Assembly (NCBI GenBank): GCA_009924965.1
Contig: RFQN01000078.1
Location: 1-6,758, forward strand
Direction of reading: 5' to 3'
Length of the DNA stretch: 6,758 nt
Source: Verrucomicrobiota bacterium
GTDB taxonomy: Bacteria > Verrucomicrobiota > Verrucomicrobiia > Opitutales > UBA953
The notes beneath the pieces were generated by a model, which was not told the origin of the DNA, did no database searches, and was given only the letters and a program-made list of their open reading frames with translations. Numbering within the stretch: position 1 is the stretch's first letter; each line of letters opens with the position of its first letter. The position numbers were made by a program, and so were the translations under genes. Below, one piece after another: positions 1 through 6,672 of the stretch.

Positions 1-2016
1 TACTTCCGTCGCGAAGGTAAGCCTTCCGACAAGGAAATCCTCACCTCCCGCCTCTGCGACCGCCCGCTCCGCCCGCTCTTCCCTGAAGGCTTCCTCAACG
101 AAGTCCAGGTGATCGGCCTGCTGCTCTCGGCTGACCAGATCAACGACTCCGACGTGCTCATGGTGAACGGCGCTTCCGCCGCGCTCCTTTGCTCCGACAT
201 CCCGTGGAACGGCCCGATCGCCGGCATCCGCCTCGGTCGCATCAACGGCCAGTTCGTGGTCAACCCCACGCACGAAGAGCAGTACCAGTCCGACCTCGAC
301 CTCATCTACGTCGGCAACGAGAAGGACATGATGATGATCGAAGGTTCCGCCGACCAGCTCCCGGAAGCCGACTTCATCGCCGCCCTCGAATACTCCCAGA
401 AGGCCATCCAGCCGATCATCGCCGCCCAGCGCAAGCTCGCCGCGATGTACTCCAAGGCCAAGCGCCAGTTCCCGCTCGTCGTCTGCGAAGCCAAGGCCCT
501 CGCGATCTGCGAACGCGTCGCCAACGAAGGCGACCAGCTGAAGAAGGCGATCTTCCTCGCGTCCAAGAAGGAACGCGGCGACGCCGTGAAGGCCGTGGTC
601 GAGAAGGCCAAGGCCGCCTGCAAGGCCGAGCTCGGCGACGTCTTCGACGCCCGCCAGATCAAGATGGCCTTCGAGAAGCTCCAGGAGAAGGTCTACCGCA
701 ACGCCATCATCCAGAGCGGCGAGCGCGCCGACGGCCGCAAGCCCCTGGACCTCCGCGCGATCTCCTGCGAGGTCGACGTCCTCCCGCGCGTCCACGGTTC
801 GTCGCTCTTCCAGCGCGGCGAAACCCAGGGCCTCGTGCTCGCCACCCTCGGCACCTCCAAGGACGCCCAGGAAGTCGACGCCATCACCGGCGGCCCGAGC
901 AAGCGCTCGTTCCTCCTCCACTACAACTTCCCTCCGTTCTCCGTCGGTGAGACGGGCCGCTTCGGCATGACCAGCCGCCGCGAAACCGGCCACGGCAACC
1001 TCGCCGAGCGCTCGCTGCTCTCCGTGCTGCCTTCCGAACAGGACTTCCCGTACTCCATCCGTCTCGTCTCCGAGATCATGGAATCCAACGGCTCCACCTC
1101 GATGGCCTCCGTCTGCGGCGGTACCCTCGCGCTCCTCGACGCCGGCGTGCCCATCAAGGCCCCGGTGGCCGGCATCTCCTGCGGTCTCGTGACCGAAGAC
1201 CAGAGCGGCCAGATCGTGAAGCACCGCGTGCTCACCGACATCATCGGCGCCGAAGACCACTACGGCGACATGGACTTCAAGATCTGCGGCACGCGCGAAG
1301 GCATCACCGCCTTCCAGCTCGACCTCAAGATCCACGGCCTGCCGATCGGCATCGCCAAGGAAGCCATCGCCCAGAACAAGGTCTCCCGCGACGCCATCCT
1401 CGACATCATGGGTCAGGTGATGCCGTCGACCCGTCCGGAACTGAAGCCCTGCGCCCCCCGCACCCACCGCATCAAGATCCCGTCCGACAAGATCGGCGCG
1501 CTCATCGGTCCGGGCGGCAAGAACATCAAGCGCATCACCGAGTATACGGGTTGCCAGATCGACATCGACCAGGACGATTCCGGTTGGGTCACGATCTTCG
1601 CGACGGACGGCGAAAAGCTGGCCCGCGCGGTCAACGAGGTGAACCTCATCTCGGCCCAGATCGAACTCGAAAAGACGTACAAGGGTATCGTCCGCTCGGT
1701 CAAGGAATTCGGCGCCTTCGTCGAATGCCTCCCGGGCCAGGAAGGCCTCGTGCACATCTCCGAGCTCGCTGACTTCCGCGTCAACCGCGTCGAAGACATC
1801 GTCAAGCTCGGCGACGAGATCATCGTGAAGTGCGTCGGCATCGACGACAAGGGCCGCGTGCGCCTCTCGCGCCGCGCCGCCATCGCCGAGAAGGAAGGCC
1901 GCGAATACACCCCCGCCCCGAAGCCGATGGACCGCCCCCGTGGCGACCGTCCGGAACGCGGCGAGCGCCGTCCCTTCCGCGAACGCGGCGGTGACAGCGA
2001 AGGTGGCGAAGGCTAA
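1..2016 (+). CDS. pnp: Polyribonucleotide nucleotidyltransferase (PNPase), 5'-truncated by window edge
   Basis: PNPase is a trimeric cytoplasmic 3'-5' exoribonuclease that degrades RNA phosphorolytically and can also add 3' tails. The frame is open from base 1; 671 residues are visible. Alignment from memory to E. coli PNPase puts the first residue (YFRR, the FFRR loop) near residue 77, so about 76 residues are missing and the full length would be near 747, normal for the family. Visible parts (window residues): the end of RNase PH domain 1, a helical linker to ~235, RNase PH domain 2 from ~241 (GERADGRK), RRETGHG at 326-332, the phosphate-binding ESNGSTSMAS at 361-370, and EDHYGDMDFK at 418-427, whose D419, D425 and K427 match the E. 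coli metal ligands D486, D492 and K494. A KH domain (489-548, GPGG at 503-506) and an S1 domain (558-626) follow. The tail after S1 is rich in Arg, Gly and Pro. Codons are strongly C-ending, consistent with high expression. The first internal ATG (109) is not the start. Identification is secure. Confidence 0.98.
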   Translation, partial: YFRREGKPSDKEILTSRLCDRPLRPLFPEGFLNEVQVIGLLLSADQINDSDVLMVNGASAALLCSDIPWNGPIAGIRLGRINGQFVVNPTHEEQYQSDLDLIYVGNEKDMMMIEGSADQLPEADFIAALEYSQKAIQPIIAAQRKLAAMYSKAKRQFPLVVCEAKALAICERVANEGDQLKKAIFLASKKERGDAVKAVVEKAKAACKAELGDVFDARQIKMAFEKLQEKVYRNAIIQSGERADGRKPLDLRAISCEVDVLPRVHGSSLFQRGETQGLVLATLGTSKDAQEVDAITGGPSKRSFLLHYNFPPFSVGETGRFGMTSRRETGHGNLAERSLLSVLPSEQDFPYSIRLVSEIMESNGSTSMASVCGGTLALLDAGVPIKAPVAGISCGLVTEDQSGQIVKHRVLTDIIGAEDHYGDMDFKICGTREGITAFQLDLKIHGLPIGIAKEAIAQNKVSRDAILDIMGQVMPSTRPELKPCAPRTHRIKIPSDKIGALIGPGGKNIKRITEYTGCQIDIDQDDSGWVTIFATDGEKLARAVNEVNLISAQIELEKTYKGIVRSVKEFGAFVECLPGQEGLVHISELADFRVNRVEDIVKLGDEIIVKCVGIDDKGRVRLSRRAAIAEKEGREYTPAPKPMDRPRGDRPERGERRPFRERGGDSEGGEG

Positions 2017-2037
2017 GCCCTGAGTCCCGACTCCTCC

Positions 2038-2069
2038 GAAGCCCCGGTTCCTGCCGGGGCTTCTTGTTT
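2038..2069 (+). terminator. Intrinsic terminator of pnp
   Basis: It starts 22 bp after the pnp stop codon. The stem is GAAGCCCCGG (2038-2047) paired with CCGGGGCTTC (2054-2063): 10 perfect pairs around a 6-nt loop. The T-rich run TTCTTGTTT covers 2061-2069. The T-rich run follows the hairpin only on the + strand; read from the other strand the stem is followed by TTCGGAGG, so it should be weaker for the incoming cco transcript. Confidence 0.88.
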
Positions 2070-2108
2070 GGGGACGTCTGCGGCCGGTCTGGCCGGCTGC
2101 CGGACGCT

Positions 2109-4457
2109 TCACCCGCGGCGCAAGCGGGCCGTGACGTGCAGCAAGGTCAGGATGGCGCTGGCTGGCATGAGGATGGTGGCGAGCAGGGGCGACATGCAGC
2201 CGGCGAGCGCAAGCGCGATGACGAGCACGTTGTAGGTGAGCGTGAAGAGGAAGACTTCCGTCAGCACGCGGCGGCGGCGGCGGGCCACGGCGAAGAGTCG
2301 GCTCAGCCCGCGGAGGTCGCGTCCGAGGAGATAGAAGTCGGCTTTCTGCTCGAGCAGGCTGAGGTCGACAACCGGCGTGCCGCGTAGCGTCGCTTCGGTG
2401 AAGGCGAGGGCGTCGTTGGCGCCGTCTCCGACCATCAAGGTGTGGCGGCCGTCGTGCTGGCGGATCCACGCCGCCTTCTGGGCGGGGCTTAAATCGCCGA
2501 GGCCGGCGTGCATGGGGAGCCCGACCGCCTGCAGCAGCGTGGCGACCTTCGAGGGGCGATCACCGGAGAGCACGAACACCTCGAGCCCTTGGGCGCGCAG
2601 GGCGGCGATCTCCTCGGCGGCATGGGGGCGCGGTTCTTCTTGGAAGCTGAAGAGGGCCAAGCGTTCGCCCTGACGGGAGAATTCGGTCTGCGCCCCTGGC
2701 GCCGCGCCGACCGAGGCTTGGTGCCAGTCTGGACGGCCCAACGTCCAGCGGACGCCAGCAGAGTCCACGAACGCCATGCCCAGCCCAGGGATGCTTTCGA
2801 GTCTGCCTTCCGCGGTCCGGACAGTGGCGGATCCCATGGCTTCACGGAGGCTGCGCCCGAAGGGGTGCAGGTTCTGGTCCACCAATGCGGCCAAGGCTGC
2901 TAGCTCGGCGGGAGCGAGGCCGTGCAAGGCCTCGGGGTTCGTCAGGCGCGGCGTCTCGAGGCTCAGCGTCCCCGTCTTGTCGAAGACCACGCGACGGACC
3001 GACAGCGTGCGTTCCCAGATGCGTGGGTCGCGCACGTAGACGCCGCTCCGGCGCAGCGCGCCCACGGCCAGTTCCGTCGCCAGCGGGAAAGCCAGGCCGA
3101 TGGCGCAAGGACAGGAAACGATCAAGACGGAGATGGCCGCTTGCAGGGCCGCCGGCCAGTCCTGCGTCAGCCACCCTCGCAGCCCGCCGCCGAGCAGCGC
3201 GATGACGATGACGGTCCCCAGGTATGCCGTCAGGATCCGTTCCAAGGTGCGTGGTTGGAATGCGCCGTCCCCAGCGGCCTCACTCAGTTTGCGGACCATG
3301 GAATCGGCCCAGTTCTCGGCGGCGCGGAGGCGGATCTCCTGCGCGCCTAGGTTCAGTCCGCCGGACGGGATGAGCCGGCCCTGTGGGTAAGTAACCGGCT
3401 CGGATTCGCCATTGATCCAGACGAGGCTGAGTTCGGCGTCAGTGCCCAGGAGCCGTCCGCACACGGGCGCTACTTGACCGGTCGGCACGCCGTAGAGGTC
3501 CCCCACCTTGAGTGCTTCCACGGGAATTTGCCGGAGGGGCGTGCGGCTGGTCTCATCCGCGTAGACCGGCACCGTGCGCAGCGCCGGCGAGGAGGCCGGC
3601 AGACGACGTCGGTTGGCTTCGATGGCGCGCTCTTGCGTCCAGCGTCCCACGAGCATGAGGAAGGTGAACAGGCTGACGAAGTCCCAGTATTCCAACGTTG
3701 GCATGGCCCAGGCCCAACCGACGAAAGAGGTGCCGTAGGCCGCCAGCAAACCGAGCGCGATCGGCAGGTCCATGTGCAGTTGGCGATGTCGCCAGCCTGC
3801 CCACGCCCGCGTGAGGAAGAATGTGCCGCCGACCAGTAAAGAAAGTGTCGCACACCCTGCGGAGAGGAGCCGGAAGACGCCGGCGTAGGCTTCATCGGCT
3901 CGCAGCCCCATGTAGCCGGGGACGGCGTTGAGCATCGCGTTCATCGCGAAAGCCCCGCACAGCCCGATGCGGAGCGTCAGGCCGTCTTCGCTTGGGCTGG
4001 CTTGGGTCTCCGGGACGAGCAGGTAGCCGAAGGCGCAGAGCTTTTCGGCGGCGGCGGGGAGGTCGGCGCCCGCGTTCCAAGCAAGCGTGACGGCGCCTTG
4101 GTGGGCGTTGACGCGGACGGCCGTCAGACGTGGGTCTTCGGCCAAGGCCTTTTCGATGAGCCAGACGCAACCGATGCACGAGACGCCGCGCAGCCCGAGG
4201 CGTAGGGTGCGGGTCCCGGATTGCTCGGCCGCGGCTTGGGCCGCGCGCAACCACTCGAAGTCCCCGCCGCGCAAGATGGACGCGTCGACCGGCGCGATGG
4301 CTTCCGTGCGGAGTTCGTAGTACCGTGCCAACCCGCAGCTCAGGATGAGGCCATGCACTTGCTCGCACCCTTGGCAGCAAAAGCCTGCGGGGGCCCGTCG
4401 ATCTAGGATCGCAGAGCCGCAGTGGCGGCAGGGGGCTGGGGATTCAGAGGCAGACAC
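2109..4457 (-). CDS. ccoI: Copper-exporting P1B-type ATPase for cbb3 oxidase assembly (CcoI/FixI)
   Basis: Inner-membrane ATPase expected to move Cu(I) out of the cytoplasm for the CuB centre of cbb3 oxidase. The 782 residues show, in order: an N-terminal cysteine module typical of CcoI/FixI (C10xxC13, FCCQGC at 27-31), which separates it from CopA; an HMA-like domain with CIGC at 94-97; TM helices at roughly 163-275; the actuator motif INGES at 348-352; the membrane CPC at 449-451; DKTGT at 493-497 with phosphorylated D493; the HP motif at 531-532; GDGAND at 677-682; and last helices with YN at 742-743 and M764xxS767, which match the Cu(I) site of P1B-1 pumps. The start is GTG at 4457, 14 bp inside the preceding SafE-like gene; it lies just before the Cys module, and no in-frame ATG upstream competes. 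No clear Shine-Dalgarno is visible, so coupling is likely. It is the last gene of the cluster. Oddities: NGE replaces the usual TGE/SGE, and the HMA motif reads GVSCIGC instead of GMxCxxC. The class is certain; the CcoI subtype is supported by the N-terminus and the ccoG neighbour. Confidence 0.95.
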   Translation of the reverse strand: MSASESPAPCRHCGSAILDRRAPAGFCCQGCEQVHGLILSCGLARYYELRTEAIAPVDASILRGGDFEWLRAAQAAAEQSGTRTLRLGLRGVSCIGCVWLIEKALAEDPRLTAVRVNAHQGAVTLAWNAGADLPAAAEKLCAFGYLLVPETQASPSEDGLTLRIGLCGAFAMNAMLNAVPGYMGLRADEAYAGVFRLLSAGCATLSLLVGGTFFLTRAWAGWRHRQLHMDLPIALGLLAAYGTSFVGWAWAMPTLEYWDFVSLFTFLMLVGRWTQERAIEANRRRLPASSPALRTVPVYADETSRTPLRQIPVEALKVGDLYGVPTGQVAPVCGRLLGTDAELSLVWINGESEPVTYPQGRLIPSGGLNLGAQEIRLRAAENWADSMVRKLSEAAGDGAFQPRTLERILTAYLGTVIVIALLGGGLRGWLTQDWPAALQAAISVLIVSCPCAIGLAFPLATELAVGALRRSGVYVRDPRIWERTLSVRRVVFDKTGTLSLETPRLTNPEALHGLAPAELAALAALVDQNLHPFGRSLREAMGSATVRTAEGRLESIPGLGMAFVDSAGVRWTLGRPDWHQASVGAAPGAQTEFSRQGERLALFSFQEEPRPHAAEEIAALRAQGLEVFVLSGDRPSKVATLLQAVGLPMHAGLGDLSPAQKAAWIRQHDGRHTLMVGDGANDALAFTEATLRGTPVVDLSLLEQKADFYLLGRDLRGLSRLFAVARRRRRVLTEVFLFTLTYNVLVIALALAGCMSPLLATILMPASAILTLLHVTARLRRG

Positions 4458-5118
4458 CGGTCGAGGCGGGGAACCAGAGCAGTTTGACGATGAGCACGAG
4501 GGCGGCGAGGCCCGCGAGGCTGCGACGTAGGCGGAGGACTTGGGCGGAACCCAGGCTGAAGGCGAAGCGGTGGTAGCCCATCTGGGCGGCCCAGAGCAAA
4601 GGCAGCGTGCCGAGGGCGAAGCCCAAACCGATTTCCGCGCCGTGCACGGCGCTGGCGCTGATCAAGGCCAAGCCGAGGAGCGCGTGCAATGGGCCGCAGG
4701 GCAACAGCGGCGTCAGGCTGCCGAGGGCGAGGCCGGCCACGAACGTGGGGAGTTGCTGGCTGAGACGCACCCAACGGGCCTGGAGGTTGCGCAGGAAACC
4801 GGGCAGCGGGAGGCCACGGTCGACCCCACAGGCCAGGAGCAGGAGGAACCCGGCCATGGCCCAGGGCAGGAAGGCGAAGAAGTTGGCGTCCAAGAAGCGA
4901 CCGAAACGGGCGCCGAGGAGCCCGCTGATCGCCCCGCATGCGGCGTACACGGCGATGCGCGCCAGGTGGTAGCCGGTCGTGAAGCCTAACCGTTGCGCTT
5001 CGGTGCCACGCCAAGGGCCGAGGGCGCAGGTCAGCGGGGCGCACATCGCCCCGCAGTGCGGGGAGACTGCTAAGCCGGCCAGGAACGCCGCTAGGCCTGT
5101 CTCAACGGGCGGCAGCAT
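4444..5118 (-). CDS. SafE/DsbD_2-like integral membrane protein of the cbb3 cluster
   Basis: A 224-residue, very hydrophobic protein with about six TM helices, of the sulfite exporter TauE/SafE (cytochrome c biogenesis transmembrane, DsbD_2) type. Family marks (numbered from the ATG): SPHCGAMC at 19-26 in the first helix, GYHLARIAVYAACGA about 49-63, LLPCGPLHALL at 138-148 in the middle helix, and GTLP at 170-173. Members often sit beside cco genes; their substrate is not firmly established, and copper or thiol handling is the usual guess. The Cys/His/Met residues in HCxxMC and the later PCGP could bind Cu or act as a redox pair (inference). The start is uncertain: ATG at 5118 is chosen, but GTG at 5124, two codons upstream, is also open. 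Either start lies inside the preceding small gene (17 or 23 bp overlap), and the stop overlaps the ccoI start by 14 bp, so it is clearly in the same operon. There is no reason in the sequence to think it exports sulfite. Confidence 0.85.
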   Translation of the reverse strand: MLPPVETGLAAFLAGLAVSPHCGAMCAPLTCALGPWRGTEAQRLGFTTGYHLARIAVYAACGAISGLLGARFGRFLDANFFAFLPWAMAGFLLLLACGVDRGLPLPGFLRNLQARWVRLSQQLPTFVAGLALGSLTPLLPCGPLHALLGLALISASAVHGAEIGLGFALGTLPLLWAAQMGYHRFAFSLGSAQVLRLRRSLAGLAALVLIVKLLWFPASTGVCL

Positions 5119-5263
5119 GGTCACTGAGGGTGGAGGGGCTGGTGGGGATGGTTTCCGGCGCGTGGCGGAGCGCCGTGCAGAGCCAAGCCAGCCAGGCGAG
5201 CATGAAGCCGACCATCAGCAACGCCAACGGCAACCAAGGGTAGCGTTGCCAGAGGCCCCTCAT
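5102..5263 (-). CDS. Small single-span membrane protein in the CcoH/FixH position
   Basis: A 53-codon gene, easily missed because it lies inside a longer spurious open frame. Its ATG shares an ATGA with the ccoG stop (5260-5263), the classic overlap of coupled genes, and its end overlaps the SafE-like gene. The protein starts MRGLWQRYPWLP, has one hydrophobic helix at about residues 10-30 rich in Leu, Ala and Trp, then a short polar tail of about 23 residues with Pro, Thr and Ser. Arginines at 2 and 7 suggest the N-terminus is inside and the tail outside. FixH/CcoH proteins, which help assemble cbb3 oxidase, begin in the same way (PWPW-like stretch, then one TM) but usually continue into a periplasmic domain of roughly 100 residues that is absent here. 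It may be a minimal CcoH, or an unrelated small subunit resembling CcoQ. Position and coupling support a real gene; the function is inferred from position only. Confidence 0.7.
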   Translation of the reverse strand: MRGLWQRYPWLPLALLMVGFMLAWLAWLCTALRHAPETIPTSPSTLSDHAAAR

Positions 5264-6669
5264 CGTTGAGGGCGGGGTTGGGCCGTCGGGTCCGGGCCGA
5301 GGAAATGCAGCTTCTGCTTCAGGCGTGTTTGGCCATCTTCGCTGCGCAGTCGCACCGTGAGGTTGAATTCGCCGGTATAGTCCTTGCGGTCGACCGACAC
5401 CACGAGGGGCAGGGTGACTTCTCCTTCTGGGCCGATGGCCAAGCCCGTGCTTTGGTTGAGGATGGTCACCGGCACGGGACTGGACTCCGTCTCGATGAAG
5501 AAGCGCACCTCGTGGCCTTGCTTGTTGAGGATCTTGGCGCGGAAGACGTTGGAAACGGCGCCGCTGCTGACCGTGTAGAGGTCGACGCCAGGCTGACGGG
5601 TGAGTTTGAAGCCCGCCTTCTGGATCCTGCTGAGCGACACCGCCGCGACGACCGCGCCGATGCCCAGCAGCGCTGCGTAGAGGATGGTGCGCGGGCGCCA
5701 GTATTGCGTCTTGCCGCCGTTGAGTTCGTTGAGCGAGGCGTATCGCACCAAGCCGACAGGCCGCTTCAGTTTGGTCATGATGTCGTCGCAGGCGTCCATG
5801 CAGGATGTGCAAGCGATGCATTCCATCTGCAGCCCTTGGCGGATATCGATGCCCGTCGGGCAGACCTGCACGCACCGCCGGCAATCGATGCAGTCACCCG
5901 TCGGGATTCCGGCCGCTACCTTGCCCCGCGGTTCACCGCGGCGGGCATCGTAGCCGACGATCACGGAGTTATCGTCAATGAGCGCCGACTGCAGGCGGCC
6001 GTACGGGCAGATGGCCAGGCAGAGCTGTTCGCGGAACCACCAGAAGTTGAACAACAACGCCCCAGTCATCGCCGCCATGCCGACGAAGGCGGCCGGATGG
6101 GCCGTGGGCGCGCCCGTGATCAGCGGGTAGAGCCCGGGAATCGAGACGAAGTAGGCGAGGAAGATGTGCGCGACGAGCCAGCACAGCACGACGTAGGCCA
6201 AGAAACGGCTACCGCGTTTACGCAGCTTTTCCGGGGTTAACGCAGGCAGCTGGTCGAGGCGGGCCCGTTGAACGTGGTCGCCTTCGAGCCAGCGGTCGAC
6301 CCAGCGGAAAAGGTGCTCCATGTAGACCGTCTGCGGGCAGGCCCAGCCGCACCAGATGCGTCCGAACATCGCGGTCACCGCATAGACGGTGAAGCCGAGC
6401 CCGGAGATGGCGAAGAACAGCAGCCAGAAGTCGTCGAGCCCCAGCGTCGCGCCGAAGAGGTGGAAGTGGCGCTGCTCGACGTCAAGAAAGACGGCCGGGT
6501 TGCCGTTGACCTCGATCCAGGGCATCGCCGCGAAGAGCGCGATCAATAGCCAGCCGAAAGCCCGGCGAGCGCGTACCCACTGCCCGCTGACGTCTGCAGG
6601 CTGCAGGAAGCGGCGCGAACCGTCGGGGGCGATGGTCGTGACGCTGTCGCGCTGGGGGACGTGAGCCAT
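5260..6669 (-). CDS. ccoG: Cytochrome c oxidase accessory protein CcoG (FixG/RdxA), membrane ferredoxin-type cupric reductase
   Basis: CcoG is an inner-membrane iron-sulfur protein. In Rhodobacter it acts as a cupric reductase, supplying Cu(I) for cbb3 oxidase assembly. The 469 residues match the usual family length. Visible: a polar N-terminus; a first helix about 37-53; a helix about 80-100 leading to GRIWCGWACPQTVYME (C107, C111); helices about 158-178 and 195-211; REQLCLAICPYGRLQ (C217, C221); two [4Fe-4S] ferredoxin motifs, C260/C263/C266 with C270 followed by PTGIDIR, and C284/C287/C290 with C294; a helix about 328-346; and a C-terminal Ig-like periplasmic domain (about 355-458) typical of FixG. 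All cluster cysteines are intact. The ATG at 6669 lies 3 bp after the preceding stop; the TGA overlaps the next ATG. Only a weak purine stretch (AGAAGTAAG) precedes the start. The family call is very secure; the cupric reductase role is transferred from the Rhodobacter protein. Confidence 0.97.
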   Translation of the reverse strand: MAHVPQRDSVTTIAPDGSRRFLQPADVSGQWVRARRAFGWLLIALFAAMPWIEVNGNPAVFLDVEQRHFHLFGATLGLDDFWLLFFAISGLGFTVYAVTAMFGRIWCGWACPQTVYMEHLFRWVDRWLEGDHVQRARLDQLPALTPEKLRKRGSRFLAYVVLCWLVAHIFLAYFVSIPGLYPLITGAPTAHPAAFVGMAAMTGALLFNFWWFREQLCLAICPYGRLQSALIDDNSVIVGYDARRGEPRGKVAAGIPTGDCIDCRRCVQVCPTGIDIRQGLQMECIACTSCMDACDDIMTKLKRPVGLVRYASLNELNGGKTQYWRPRTILYAALLGIGAVVAAVSLSRIQKAGFKLTRQPGVDLYTVSSGAVSNVFRAKILNKQGHEVRFFIETESSPVPVTILNQSTGLAIGPEGEVTLPLVVSVDRKDYTGEFNLTVRLRSEDGQTRLKQKLHFLGPDPTAQPRPQR

Positions 6670-6672
6670 GGC

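Noticed and set aside
189..950. A 253-codon + strand frame inside pnp
   Set aside because: Arg/Pro/His-rich out-of-frame shadow of a strongly conserved enzyme.
2080..2100. Second hairpin (GCCGG...CCGGC, 5-nt loop) between ccoI and the pnp terminator, considered as a ccoI terminator
   Set aside because: No T-run follows it on the - strand, and the extended stem gains an A-C mismatch when read as the ccoI transcript. The 5-bp core could be chance in GC-rich DNA.
2017..2108. Looked for ccoS or another small gene between pnp and ccoI
   Set aside because: The gap is 92 bp, holds the pnp terminator, and has no room for the ~50-70 codon CcoS.
4403..5044. A 213-codon - strand frame overlapping the SafE-like gene
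   Set aside because: Arg/Pro-rich shadow; the overlapping frame encodes the conserved six-helix family with its motifs.
4444..5118. Naming the SafE-like gene as a sulfite exporter or ureH
   Set aside because: The family names come from distant members. Nothing nearby relates to taurine, sulfite or urease, and the context is cbb3 oxidase assembly.
5102..5884. A 260-codon open frame on the - strand overlapping the 3' half of ccoG
   Set aside because: Its first ~207 residues are Arg/Pro/His-rich shadow of ccoG in another frame. Only the last 53 codons, starting at the ATG at 5263, look like a real membrane protein and are annotated separately.
5266..6240. A 324-codon + strand open frame opposite ccoG
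   Set aside because: Composition (Asp, Arg, His, Ala) is typical of a high-GC antisense frame, with no recognisable domain, and it lies entirely opposite a conserved gene.
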